A DNA stretch of 59,259 nt from Rhodospirillales bacterium (GTDB lineage Bacteria > Pseudomonadota > Alphaproteobacteria > Reyranellales > Reyranellaceae). The translations under genes were made by a program, and so were the position numbers. Shown piece after piece: positions 42,350 to 50,129 of the stretch. The DNA is taken from the NCBI GenBank assembly GCA_016185145.1, contig JACPOB010000150.1:1-59259 (forward strand), read 5' to 3'. Each line of letters starts with the position of its first letter. The stretch's first letter is position 1. The notes beneath the pieces were generated by a model. It made no database searches, had not been told where the DNA came from, and saw nothing but the letters and a program-made list of their open reading frames with translations.

Positions 42350-44086
42350 ATGGCTGTGATGCTGGATGGCTGGTCGATTGCCGCGTTGCTGGCCGCAGGC
42401 CTGCTGGTGGTCGTGCCGGGAATGAAGCTGCGGGCACGACTCGCCCTGTCGCGCGCCAAGCATCGCTCGCTCGCCGGGCATTCGCGCCTCTCGCGCCGCA
42501 TCGCCGCGCTGGTGCCGCGCTACGCCTACGACGAGGCGCAGTTCTTCCGTGCCGATGACGCCGGCGCAGAGGTCGCCGAGCGACGCCGTGCCGGCTTCGA
42601 AGAACTGTCGCGCAAGCTTCGGCTCGTGGCAGCGCGCACGCTCGGCCGCACCGCCGAGGCCGCCGCGCACATCTCGGACCTGCAGTTCACCGAAAGCTAC
42701 CGCGTGCCCTTCCAGTTCAGCCCGCGCGTCAAGGCGGCCCTGCCGGCGAGCTCCTTCGTCGCCTCGTCGAGCGGCGTCCAGGTCACCGATCTCGACGGCA
42801 ACGCCGCCTACGACCTCAGCGGCTCCTACGGCGTGAACCTGCTGGGCTACGATTTCTACAAGGGCTGCATGGAGCGCGGCGCCCGGCGCGTCGATGCGCT
42901 CGGCCCGGTGCTGGGCTCCTACCCGTCTCTGATTGCCGACAATGCCGCGCGGCTGGCCCGCATCTCCGGCATGGACGAGGTCTCGTTCCACATGTCGGGC
43001 ACGGAAGCGGTCATGCAGGCCGTGCGGCTGGCGCGCTATCACACGAAGCGCTCCCATCTCGTGCGCTTCTGCGGCACCTATCACGGCTGGTGGGGCGGCG
43101 TTCAGCCCGGCGTCGGCAATCCGGAGCCCGCCCGCGATACCTACACCCTGGCAGAAATGTCCGAGAAGACGCTCGCCGTGCTGCGCCGCCGCCGCGACAT
43201 CGCCTGCGTGCTGGTCAATCCGGTGCAGGCGCTCTATCCCAACATCGCCGCCCCCGCCGATTCGACCCTGGTCGCGAGCCGTCCGGACAAGAGCGTCGAT
43301 CGCGCCGCCTACACCGCCTGGTTGAAGGCGCTGCGCGCGGTCTGCAGCGAGCGCGGCATCGTGCTGATCTTCGACGAGGTCTTCCTCGGCTTCCGCCTGG
43401 CGCCCGGCGGCGCCCAGGAATATTTCGGCGTCACCGCCGACATCGTGACCTACGGCAAGACGGTGGGCGGCGGCTTTCCCATCGGCGTGGTGTGCGGCCA
43501 GCACCGCTTCATGAAGCGCTATCGCGACGACCGCCCCGTCGACATCTGCTTCGCCCGCGGCACCTTCAATTCCCATCCCTACGTCATGGCGGCGATGAAC
43601 GAGTTCCTGGTTCATCTCGAGAGCCCCGGAATGCAGGCGCTCTATCGCGATCTCGAGGCGACCTGGGCGGCGCGGACGGCCTCGCTCAACCGCCGGCTCG
43701 CCGAGCGCGGCCTGCCGCTCCACATCGCGGCGCTGTCGACGGTCTGGACCGTCTGCCACACGCGCTCGTCGCGCTACAACTGGATGCTCCAGTACTATCT
43801 CAGGGCCGAGGGCCTGGCGCTGAGCTGGATCGGCACCGGCCGGCTGATCTTCAGCCTGAACTTCAGCGACGCCGACTTCGCGGCCGTGGCCGAGCGCTTC
43901 CTCGCCGCCGCCGAAGCCATGCGCCGCGACGGCTGGTGGGAGACCGGGGCACTGGCCACCGACAAGGCCATCAAGCGACGGATCCTGCGCGAGATGCTGC
44001 GCCAATTCTTTCCTCCCCAGCGAAGCTGGGGAGGTGTCCGCGAAGCGGACGGAGGGGTCGGAAGCGCCGCGCCTACCGCGCCCTAG
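42350..44086 (+). CDS. Membrane-anchored class III PLP aminotransferase / GSA-aminomutase-like
   Basis: 578 residues. An N-terminal transmembrane helix (about 6-26, IAALLAAGLLVVVPGMKL) precedes a class III PLP fold (about 130-545). Cofactor features: SGTEAVMQAVRLAR, FCGTYHGWWGG, VLIFDEVFLGFRLAPGG (PLP Asp), and the Schiff-base lysine K370 in TYGKTVGGGFPIG. It resembles glutamate-1-semialdehyde aminomutase, but the membrane anchor and 100-residue N-terminal region rule out a plain HemL. The last about 23 residues (PPQRSWGGVREADGG...) are encoded by intergenic repeat B, which also supplies the stop. Next to psd and other lipid-type genes, it may act on a lipid or lipid precursor (inference). 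Confidence 0.87.
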   Translation: MAVMLDGWSIAALLAAGLLVVVPGMKLRARLALSRAKHRSLAGHSRLSRRIAALVPRYAYDEAQFFRADDAGAEVAERRRAGFEELSRKLRLVAARTLGRTAEAAAHISDLQFTESYRVPFQFSPRVKAALPASSFVASSSGVQVTDLDGNAAYDLSGSYGVNLLGYDFYKGCMERGARRVDALGPVLGSYPSLIADNAARLARISGMDEVSFHMSGTEAVMQAVRLARYHTKRSHLVRFCGTYHGWWGGVQPGVGNPEPARDTYTLAEMSEKTLAVLRRRRDIACVLVNPVQALYPNIAAPADSTLVASRPDKSVDRAAYTAWLKALRAVCSERGIVLIFDEVFLGFRLAPGGAQEYFGVTADIVTYGKTVGGGFPIGVVCGQHRFMKRYRDDRPVDICFARGTFNSHPYVMAAMNEFLVHLESPGMQALYRDLEATWAARTASLNRRLAERGLPLHIAALSTVWTVCHTRSSRYNWMLQYYLRAEGLALSWIGTGRLIFSLNFSDADFAAVAERFLAAAEAMRRDGWWETGALATDKAIKRRILREMLRQFFPPQRSWGGVREADGGVGSAAPTAP

Positions 44087-44143
44087 CCCATGACCCCTCC
44101 GGCCCTTCGGGCCACCTCCCCATCGCAAGGCGATGGGGAGGCA
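44009..44143. repeat. Intergenic inverted repeat, family B, copy 2 (overlaps a gene end)
   Basis: CCTCCCCAG-CGAAG-CTGGGGAGG, TGTCCGC-GAA-GCGGACGG and AGGGGTC on the left, with TGACCCCTCCGG and CCTCCCCATCG/CGATGGGGAGG on the right. The inner sequence differs from other copies. The first 78 bases lie inside the open frame of the PLP enzyme, which ends within the element. It separates convergent genes. Confidence 0.9.
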
Positions 44144-44152
44144 ATGCACGCT

Positions 44153-44845
44153 CTAGACGCCCGTCTTCGATACCGGCACCGGCACCTCCTCGGCGATCTC
44201 CTCGCCGAGGTCGGGAATGATCTCGTCGGGGATGATCGGCGCGGCGACGGCCTGCGCGGTGTGCCTCGTGTAACGGCCGGTCACCAGCTCCCACGGCGCG
44301 CGGTGGTAGAGCTTGATGTCGTGGAACGGATCGGTGGCGATCTTGGTCGCCCACACCAGGCCGGTCTGGAGGTCCTTCAGCAGGAAGAGCTGCACGACGC
44401 GGAAGGCGATGCCGGAGAGTCCGACCACCAGCCACAGCTCGCCGACATGGGTCACGAACTCGGACCAGTCGGCGTGCGGCGTGAACAGGCCGAGCAAGGT
44501 CGGATCGACGACCAGCAGCAGCGGCGAGGCCGCCCAGACCGCCAGCAGCACCAGCTTGCGCTTGATGTTGTAGCCGACCTTGATCTCTTCCTTGTACTCG
44601 TCGGTCGCCTGGTTGATCTGGTCGTAGCCGCGCGGCTCGAAGAACAGATGGCCGACCTGGCGCGTGGTCATGGCGACCAGCCAGCCGATCAGCGCGGCCA
44701 TGGCGGGATCGGAGAACGCCACCACGTAGGCGAACAGGAAGCTCGTCGCACTGACCAGATGAAGCGACTGGTTGACCTTGCTGTGGTGGTAGTAGCGGTG
44801 GTCGTCCCAACGCTGCACTTTCAGTTCGTTGAAGAAGCCACTCAT
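44153..44845 (-). CDS. Mpo1-like (DUF962-type) membrane protein
   Basis: 230 residues from the ATG at 44845 (AAGGA upstream). The motif YHHSKVNQSLH (19-29) has the same His/Asn spacing as the YHHxxxNxxxH signature of yeast Mpo1, and GHLFFE (65-70) matches its GHxxFE motif, so the metal site looks intact. Several hydrophobic helices follow (about 31-60, 92-112, 128-160). Mpo1 is an Fe(II)-dependent dioxygenase in alpha-oxidation of 2-hydroxy fatty acids from phytosphingosine. Here it would act on a 2-hydroxy acyl or long-chain lipid (inference). The C-terminal tail is acidic (PDEIIPDLGEEIAEEV). Convergent with the PLP enzyme. Confidence 0.7.
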   Translation of the reverse strand: MSGFFNELKVQRWDDHRYYHHSKVNQSLHLVSATSFLFAYVVAFSDPAMAALIGWLVAMTTRQVGHLFFEPRGYDQINQATDEYKEEIKVGYNIKRKLVLLAVWAASPLLLVVDPTLLGLFTPHADWSEFVTHVGELWLVVGLSGIAFRVVQLFLLKDLQTGLVWATKIATDPFHDIKLYHRAPWELVTGRYTRHTAQAVAAPIIPDEIIPDLGEEIAEEVPVPVSKTGV

Positions 44846-45050
44846 GAGCGCTGTCCTTGTCGATGGAGGGGGAGTCGCGGCCACTCGCCGTCGCTGGCCG
44901 GGAGGCGGAGCGACCCGGCGCTGGGTCGGCGGAAGGCGTGAGGCTCGGTCCTTGCCGGCGGGCGTTGGACCGATGCGAGGGGGCACTTTCAGCAGTCTTG
45001 TTGTTTCCGGTGACGCAGCCAGACAGAGTGACCTTCGTACCGCGTTCCAG

Positions 45051-45902
45051 TTACAGGAAAGAGACGCCCCAGATCGCCGCCGACAGCGCTGCCGCGGCCG
45101 CGCCGGCGACGAGCGCGAGCGGGATCAGCGGATGGATGTTGTTCAGCCGGCGGAACAGGTTGCACAGGAAGCCGACGGCGCGCTCGGCCGGCGTGCGCGG
45201 GCTCTTGGAGTACTCCATCGCCGCCTTGACGACGTAGAACACGGCGGTGTTGGCGGCCAGCGCCACGCGCCCGGCGACGGCGGCGTTGCGCGGCGTGACC
45301 AGGTAGTTGCACTTCAGCAGGATGCGCTGGCGGTCGGCCGGATTGTACTGGCCTTCGACCCAGTGCAGCTCGCGGTGAAAGTCCAGCAGGCCGAAATCGT
45401 AGGTCTCGAAGGCCTTCTCGACGCGGCTGTCGTCGAACACGACCTTGTAGGTGGCGTCGGACTGCAGGTAGATCAGCGCCCGCACGACCACGCTCGACGC
45501 CAGGAAGCGCAGGTTGCCGTCGTAGTGCTTGTCGAACAGGCCCTGGTCGCCGCCGCGATCCTTGTTGTAGTGCGAGATGTAGAGCTCGTCGGTGTGCTTC
45601 ATCGGCGCGATGACGCTGCCCGGCGCAACCCGGCTCGCGATCAGGGAGCGGATGAGCGGACTGTCGCGCAGCCGGTCGATCTCGACGATCACCGGGTCGG
45701 GTAGCGTGCCGACATAGACATGCTTGGACGGCCGTTCGGCCAGGTCGGCGCGATAGCGATCCTCGATCCATCGCGTCAGGCCGTCGATCGCTGCCCGGTC
45801 GGCGCGCTCGTCGAACCGTCCGATGGTCGCGGGAAAGCGCCGCGACGCATGGACCTGCGGCCGCGCCGCGGCGCTTCCCTCGACGTCGTTCAGCATGCTC
45901 AT
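45051..45902 (-). CDS. Tail-anchored 2OG-Fe(II) oxygenase-like protein
   Basis: 283 residues from the ATG at 45902 (AGGAG nine bases upstream). I do not recognise a named family. Residues 100-202 look like a double-stranded beta-helix: H126 and D128 in LFDKHYDGNLRFL form an HxD pair, H180 in RELHWVEGQ (H176 also possible) is the distal ligand, and R191 or R193 in ADRQRILLKCNY fits the 2-oxoglutarate anchor. Two hydrophobic C-terminal segments (about 210-228 and 258-283) suggest membrane anchoring. Its ATG overlaps the stop of the PEMT-like gene (ATGA), so the two are coupled. A lipid hydroxylase is a reasonable inference. Confidence 0.7.
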   Translation of the reverse strand: MSMLNDVEGSAAARPQVHASRRFPATIGRFDERADRAAIDGLTRWIEDRYRADLAERPSKHVYVGTLPDPVIVEIDRLRDSPLIRSLIASRVAPGSVIAPMKHTDELYISHYNKDRGGDQGLFDKHYDGNLRFLASSVVVRALIYLQSDATYKVVFDDSRVEKAFETYDFGLLDFHRELHWVEGQYNPADRQRILLKCNYLVTPRNAAVAGRVALAANTAVFYVVKAAMEYSKSPRTPAERAVGFLCNLFRRLNNIHPLIPLALVAGAAAAALSAAIWGVSFL

Positions 45903-46675
45903 GGGGTTCTCCTTGCGGTTTCTCTCGGTGTCGACACTGGCGGCGCGTAGCAGCGGTACAAGGTCCAGGCGCAGGTGACGGCAGCCAGGCCCGCCAGCGC
46001 GATGGGCACGGTCAGGGTCCTGCTGGACCCCCTGGCAGCGACGGCTGCGCCGACCATGGCGCCGGCGAAGACGAGGACGCCGCCGATCCGCACGGCGCGG
46101 CGGCGCGTGCCGGCCAGTTCCATGGCGAGCAGTCCGATGTTCAGGGCGACGTGCAGGCAGGCCAAGGGCCACCACTGCTCCCGGAATGCCGGATTGATCA
46201 TCGTTCCGCCGAACGCCGCGACGTTGCCCAGGATCATCGGATGGCTGGTCAGCGAATAGGGGAAGGCGGTGATCCTCTGCGGCGGCAGGCCCGCGACCTC
46301 GTGACCGTAGTAGGTCCGGTCGACCCCGAGGACCATGGCGGCGCGGACGTTCAGCAGGATGCCGCCGCCGATGACGATCAATGACACGGCGTCGATCGGC
46401 GCCGCGAGATAGACCGTCGCCAGGAGGCCGACCGAGACGGTCTTCATCGCCACGGCATCGCGCTTGAAGACCTCGAACGGGATCGCGCCAAAGGCGAAGG
46501 CGAGCCAGTAGAGGTAGTAGTGCCAGAAGCTCAGCAGATAGACCGCGAGCGGCAGGCTGAGATCGAGGGCGGCGCCGAGCAGGACCGACAGGATCAGCAG
46601 GGCGCACGACAGCGTCGAGCTGTTGCGCGCGATGACAGCGTGCAACGACCGGGGATGTTCAGACGGGACGGCCAT
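45899..46675 (-). CDS. PEMT/ICMT-type membrane methyltransferase
   Basis: 258 residues with about six hydrophobic segments. The segment 119-187 (DRTYYGHEVAGLPPQRITAF, PYSLTSHPMILGNVAAFGG, then LHVALNIGLLAMEL) closely follows the SAM-binding core of eukaryotic-type phosphatidylethanolamine N-methyltransferase (YFG...RVTxFPFxxxxNPMYxG, then a Glu). The family also includes isoprenylcysteine methyltransferases. Bacterial PE methylation usually uses a soluble PmtA or a smaller protein, so this is less usual. First gene of an operon with the 2OG-type oxygenase. With psd nearby it could methylate PE or a derived aminolipid (inference). Confidence 0.75.
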   Translation of the reverse strand: MAVPSEHPRSLHAVIARNSSTLSCALLILSVLLGAALDLSLPLAVYLLSFWHYYLYWLAFAFGAIPFEVFKRDAVAMKTVSVGLLATVYLAAPIDAVSLIVIGGGILLNVRAAMVLGVDRTYYGHEVAGLPPQRITAFPYSLTSHPMILGNVAAFGGTMINPAFREQWWPLACLHVALNIGLLAMELAGTRRRAVRIGGVLVFAGAMVGAAVAARGSSRTLTVPIALAGLAAVTCAWTLYRCYAPPVSTPRETARRTP

Positions 46676-46772
46676 TCATGGGAGCGGATGGCTCGGGAAC
46701 TGGATATGCAGGCACGTCGCCGAACGATAACAGCGCATTGTGTCAGGCGCGTTACCCGGCGACAGCGTTCGT

Positions 46773-46864
46773 CTGTCACCCGGCGCGGGGGTTACCCCGC
46801 GCTTACCGAAGCGAGGGGCCTTTGAGGCCGCAGGAAAGGTCCCTCGCTGCGCTCGGGATGACAG
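46773..46864. repeat. Intergenic repeat, family D
   Basis: CTGTCACCC at 46773 and GGGATGACAG ending at 46864 form imperfect terminal inverted repeats. Inside are a CGCGGGG/CCCCGCG hairpin and GCGAGGGGCC/GGTCCCTCGC arms. It lies between the divergent PEMT-like and nuoI genes. Non-coding; resembles palindromic repeats seen in other alphaproteobacteria. One copy here. Confidence 0.7.
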
Positions 46865-46941
46865 CGGGGCTGTATAATGTTCACTAACGTACCGGCAACC
46901 TCTGCCCGCCCGGGAACTTGAAGGTTCGACGGAGAAGCATC

Positions 46942-47427
46942 ATGCGTCTCGATCGAACCGCCCGCCAGTTCCTGCTTCTGGAAGTCGTCGAAGGCTTCGC
47001 CCTGACGCTCCGGTACATGTTCAAGCCCAAGGTGACGGTGAACTATCCCTACGAGCGCACGCCGACCAGCCCGCGGTTTCGCGGCGAGCATGCGCTGCGC
47101 CGCTATCCCAACGGCGAGGAACGCTGCATCGCCTGCAAGCTCTGCGAGGCGATCTGTCCGGCGCAGGCCATCACCATCGAGGCCGAGCCGCGCGAGGACG
47201 GCAGCCGGCGCGCCACGCGCTACGACATCGACATGGTGAAATGCATCTATTGCGGCTTCTGCCAGGAGGCCTGCCCGGTCGATGCCATCGTCGAAGGCCC
47301 CAACCAGGAATATTCGACCGAGACCCGCGAGGAGCTCTACTACGACAAGGAAAAGCTGCTCGCGAACGGCGACCGTTGGGAACCCGTCCTTGCCGCCAAC
47401 CTCGAAGCGGACAGCCGCTACCGCTGA
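46942..47427 (+). CDS. nuoI: NADH-quinone oxidoreductase subunit I
   Basis: 161 residues, normal length, with GGAG before the ATG. Two [4Fe-4S] ferredoxin sites are intact: C62/C65/C68 with C72 (CIACKLCEAICP) and C101/C104/C107 with C111 (CIYCGFCQEACP). The start MRLDRTARQFLLLEVVEGFA and the end LLANGDRWEPVLAANLEADS are canonical for alphaproteobacterial complex I. It carries electrons from the peripheral arm towards quinone. No other nuo gene is near, which is odd because nuoI normally lies between nuoH and nuoJ. Confidence 0.97.
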   Translation: MRLDRTARQFLLLEVVEGFALTLRYMFKPKVTVNYPYERTPTSPRFRGEHALRRYPNGEERCIACKLCEAICPAQAITIEAEPREDGSRRATRYDIDMVKCIYCGFCQEACPVDAIVEGPNQEYSTETREELYYDKEKLLANGDRWEPVLAANLEADSRYR

Positions 47428-47439
47428 GGGCGGCGGACC

Positions 47440-47769
47440 ATGCACCGCTTGGCTGTCCGACTCACCGTCGCTTTGGCGCTGCTGCTCCTTGGCACCGGCT
47501 GCGCCGCCGCACCATCGTCGCGCTGGCAAAGCCGGGGTGACGGTACGGCGCCGACTGTCGTCGATTCAGCCGACTGCCGGTATCAGGCGCGACGTCAGGC
47601 CGAGCTGCGCTTGCCGCGCGCGCCGCCGGACTCGCCGTCGCGAAGCCGTGCGCCGTCACCAAGCGATGTGGTCGCCGACTCCGACCGCTTTGCTGCCGAG
47701 AACGGCTTCTACACGCAGTGCATGAGACAAAAGGGCTTCGAGCTGGTCGATGGTTCCCTGCGTTCCTGA
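47440..47769 (+). CDS. Small lipoprotein
   Basis: 109 residues with a lipoprotein signal (LTVALALLLLGTGC, lipobox LGTGC, Cys near 21). The mature part is Arg/Pro/Ser-rich and contains two further Cys (DCRYQARRQAE and FYTQCMRQKGFELV), which could form a disulfide. The CMRQKGFE ending is seen in small envelope proteins of unknown role. It starts 12 bases after nuoI and is probably cotranscribed. Confidence 0.72.
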   Translation: MHRLAVRLTVALALLLLGTGCAAAPSSRWQSRGDGTAPTVVDSADCRYQARRQAELRLPRAPPDSPSRSRAPSPSDVVADSDRFAAENGFYTQCMRQKGFELVDGSLRS

Positions 47770-47839
47770 CGGTGCCGGGCAGCAACCGCCGTCTGCCGGT
47801 CAGCGTTGCGGTGGTGACACCACTCATTGCGGAGTCGAC

Positions 47840-48217
47840 ATGCCGGTACCCGATCCGATGCAACACGAGCTCGAGGACCTCGAGCAGAAGCTCAGCAGTG
47901 CCCGCGAGGCCGCGACGGCGCCGGGCGCGACCGAGAAGGACAAGGCGGACCTGAAGCTGATCGAGCAGGCGTATCTGGCGGCGGAGCAAAAGGCCCGACG
48001 TGCGCCCGACAGCGGCAGCGACCACCAACCGACGGACCCGAAGAAGAAGCTGGACAAGAAGCTCGATGACGCCCTGAAGGGCACTTTTCCCGGCAGCGAT
48101 CCGATTTCGTTCGTCGAGGCGGCGCCGGTGAAGGAGGAGGACCACTCGCTGCCCGACATCAAGCTCGCCGAGCAGCAGGCGCCGGGGAAAACGAAAGCGG
48201 CCCGGAAATCCAAATAG
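47840..48217 (+). CDS. Small charged hypothetical protein with FPGSDPISF motif
   Basis: 125 residues from the ATG at 47840, which has GGAG seven bases before it; the frame is open upstream into the lipoprotein gene but without a site. The N-terminal third is a predicted coiled coil (MQHELEDLEQKLSSAREAA). LDDALKGTFPGSDPISFVEA near 72-91 is a motif found in many small uncharacterised proteobacterial proteins. The tail is Lys/Ala-rich (TKAARKSK). Soluble; function unknown. Confidence 0.7.
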   Translation: MPVPDPMQHELEDLEQKLSSAREAATAPGATEKDKADLKLIEQAYLAAEQKARRAPDSGSDHQPTDPKKKLDKKLDDALKGTFPGSDPISFVEAAPVKEEDHSLPDIKLAEQQAPGKTKAARKSK

Positions 48218-48233
48218 CCATGAAGGTTGCATG

Positions 48234-48250
48234 GAGTTCAGTTTGAACTC
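48234..48250. promoter_or_regulatory. Short dyad upstream of the type I secretion genes
   Basis: GAGTTCA and TGAACTC form perfect 7-bp arms around GTT. It sits about 100 bases before the ABC transporter start, in the only sizeable gap upstream of the secretion operon, so it is a candidate operator. It could equally be a weak terminator for the preceding gene. Confidence 0.35.
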
Positions 48251-48350
48251 ACCGTGAAGCAATGGTACCCACTTAGAATAGGGGCAGAAAAATAAGGGAG
48301 GGCGTCCCGAACGACTGGCGGGCCTGCTGGCGCCAGTCCACCGGGTCGCC

Positions 48351-50129
48351 GTGGGAGCGGGGTCCTTGCGTCGTTCATCGGAGCTTTCGGCTGCGCTGTC
48401 AGCGGGCCGATCCGCATTCATCGGTGTGGCGGTGTTCACTGCGCTCTTGAACGCGCTCTATCTCACGGGCTCGTTCTTCATGCTGCAGATCTACGACCGC
48501 GTGCTGCCCAGCCGCAGCGTACCGACCCTGATCGCGCTCGCCGTTCTCGCCGCTGCCCTCTACGGCTTCCAGGCCGTGCTCGACGTCGCGCGCAACCGCG
48601 TGCTGACCCGCGTCGCCGGCGGTTTCGTCGAGCAGCTCGACCGGCGGGTCTACGACCTCATCGTCAAGCTGCCGCTGCGGACGGGCGTCCGCCTGTCCGA
48701 GCCCGCGCGCGACCTCGAGCAGGTGCGCCTGTTCATGGCCGGCGGCGGGCCGGCGGCGCTGTTCGACCTGCCGTGGCTGCCGTTCTATCTCGGCATCTGC
48801 TACCTGTTTCATCCTCTGATCGGTCTCACCGCCACGGTCGGCGCCCTGATCCTGGTCGGTTTCACCGCGCTCACCGAGTTCAAGCTCCGGCGGCCGACGC
48901 TCGAGGCCTCGGCCATGGCGGCACGGCGCAGCCGCCTGGTGGAGACCAGCCACAACAACGCCGAGGTGCTGCATGCCATGGGCATGGTCGGCCGCTTCGC
49001 CGACCTGTGGTCCGCCAACACGCGCGAGCATGTCGCCGCCCAGCAGCGCGCCGCCGACGTCACCGGCGGCATGGGCGGGCTGTCGCGCGCCTTCCGCATG
49101 ATGCTGCAGTCGGCGGTGCTCGCGGTCGGCGCCTGGCTGGTGATCCACAACCAGGCCACGGCCGGCATCATCATCGCGGGCTCGATCCTGTCGTCTCGCG
49201 CCTTGGCGCCGATCGAGGTGGTGATCTCGCAGTGGCGGGTGTTCGTCGGCGCCCGCCAGGGCTGGCGCCACCTCGCCGAGCTGCTGGCGCGGCTGCCGGC
49301 CGACAAGCCGGCGATGGCGTTGCCGGCGCCGCGCGAACGGCTTGCGGTCGAGGGGTTGGCCGTGGCGCCGCCGGGCACCCGCAGCATCGTCGTCCAGCAG
49401 GTCGGCTTCGCGCTCGCGGCGGGCCAGGCGCTCGGCGTCATCGGTCCCAGCGCCTCGGGCAAGTCCTCGCTGGTGCGCGCGATCGTCGGCGTGTGGCCCT
49501 CGGTGCAGGGCGAGGTGCGGCTCGACGGCGCGCGCCTCGACCAATGGCCGGGCGAATCGCTCGGTGCGCATGTCGGCTACCTGCCGCAGGACATGGAGCT
49601 GTTCGCCGGCACGGTGGCCCAGAACATCGCGCGGCTCGATCCCGCGCCGCCGGCCGACAAGGTGCTGGCGGCGGCGCGCGCCGCCGGCGTGCACGAGATG
49701 ATCCTGGGCCTGCCCAAGGGATACGAGACCGAGATGGGCGAGGGCGGCACGCTCCTGTCGGCGGGGCAGCGCCAGCGCATTGGGCTCGCCCGCGCCCTCT
49801 ACGGCGATCCGTTCCTGGTCGTGCTCGACGAGCCCAACGCCAACCTCGACCTGCAGGGTGACGAGGCCTTGACCGGAGCCATCCGCGGCGTGCGTGCCCG
49901 CGGCGGCATCGTCATCGTCGTCGCCCACCGGCCGAGCGCGCTCGCGGGCGTCGACCAGATCCTGGTGATGGAAGGCGGCCGCCAGAAGGCCTTCGGACCC
50001 AAGGAGACCGTGTTCCGCGAGGCGCTCAAGGTGGCGCCGCCCGCCGCGCCGCAGCCCGCGCCCTCCTCCGCGCCGGCATCCTGGCCCGCCGCCGTCGCCG
50101 GACGCCTGGCCGGCGGGAGGCCCTCATGA
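48351..50129 (+). CDS. Type I secretion system permease/ATPase (PrtD family)
   Basis: 592 residues from a GTG at 48351; a TTG at 48366, preceded by GGGAGCGGGG, is a plausible alternative. The N-terminal membrane domain has helices from about 25 (FIGVAVFTALLNALYLTGSF) with MLQIYDRVLPSRSVPTLIAL, the PrtD-type hallmark. The ATPase domain has Walker A GPSASGKSSL (about 366-373), the Q-loop YLPQDMELF, signature LLSAGQRQRIGLARAL and Walker B LVVLDEPNANLD. Exports C-terminally tagged proteins in one step across both membranes. Coupled to the adaptor by an ATGA overlap. No TolC gene is in the window. Confidence 0.95.
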   Translation: MGAGSLRRSSELSAALSAGRSAFIGVAVFTALLNALYLTGSFFMLQIYDRVLPSRSVPTLIALAVLAAALYGFQAVLDVARNRVLTRVAGGFVEQLDRRVYDLIVKLPLRTGVRLSEPARDLEQVRLFMAGGGPAALFDLPWLPFYLGICYLFHPLIGLTATVGALILVGFTALTEFKLRRPTLEASAMAARRSRLVETSHNNAEVLHAMGMVGRFADLWSANTREHVAAQQRAADVTGGMGGLSRAFRMMLQSAVLAVGAWLVIHNQATAGIIIAGSILSSRALAPIEVVISQWRVFVGARQGWRHLAELLARLPADKPAMALPAPRERLAVEGLAVAPPGTRSIVVQQVGFALAAGQALGVIGPSASGKSSLVRAIVGVWPSVQGEVRLDGARLDQWPGESLGAHVGYLPQDMELFAGTVAQNIARLDPAPPADKVLAAARAAGVHEMILGLPKGYETEMGEGGTLLSAGQRQRIGLARALYGDPFLVVLDEPNANLDLQGDEALTGAIRGVRARGGIVIVVAHRPSALAGVDQILVMEGGRQKAFGPKETVFREALKVAPPAAPQPAPSSAPASWPAAVAGRLAGGRPS

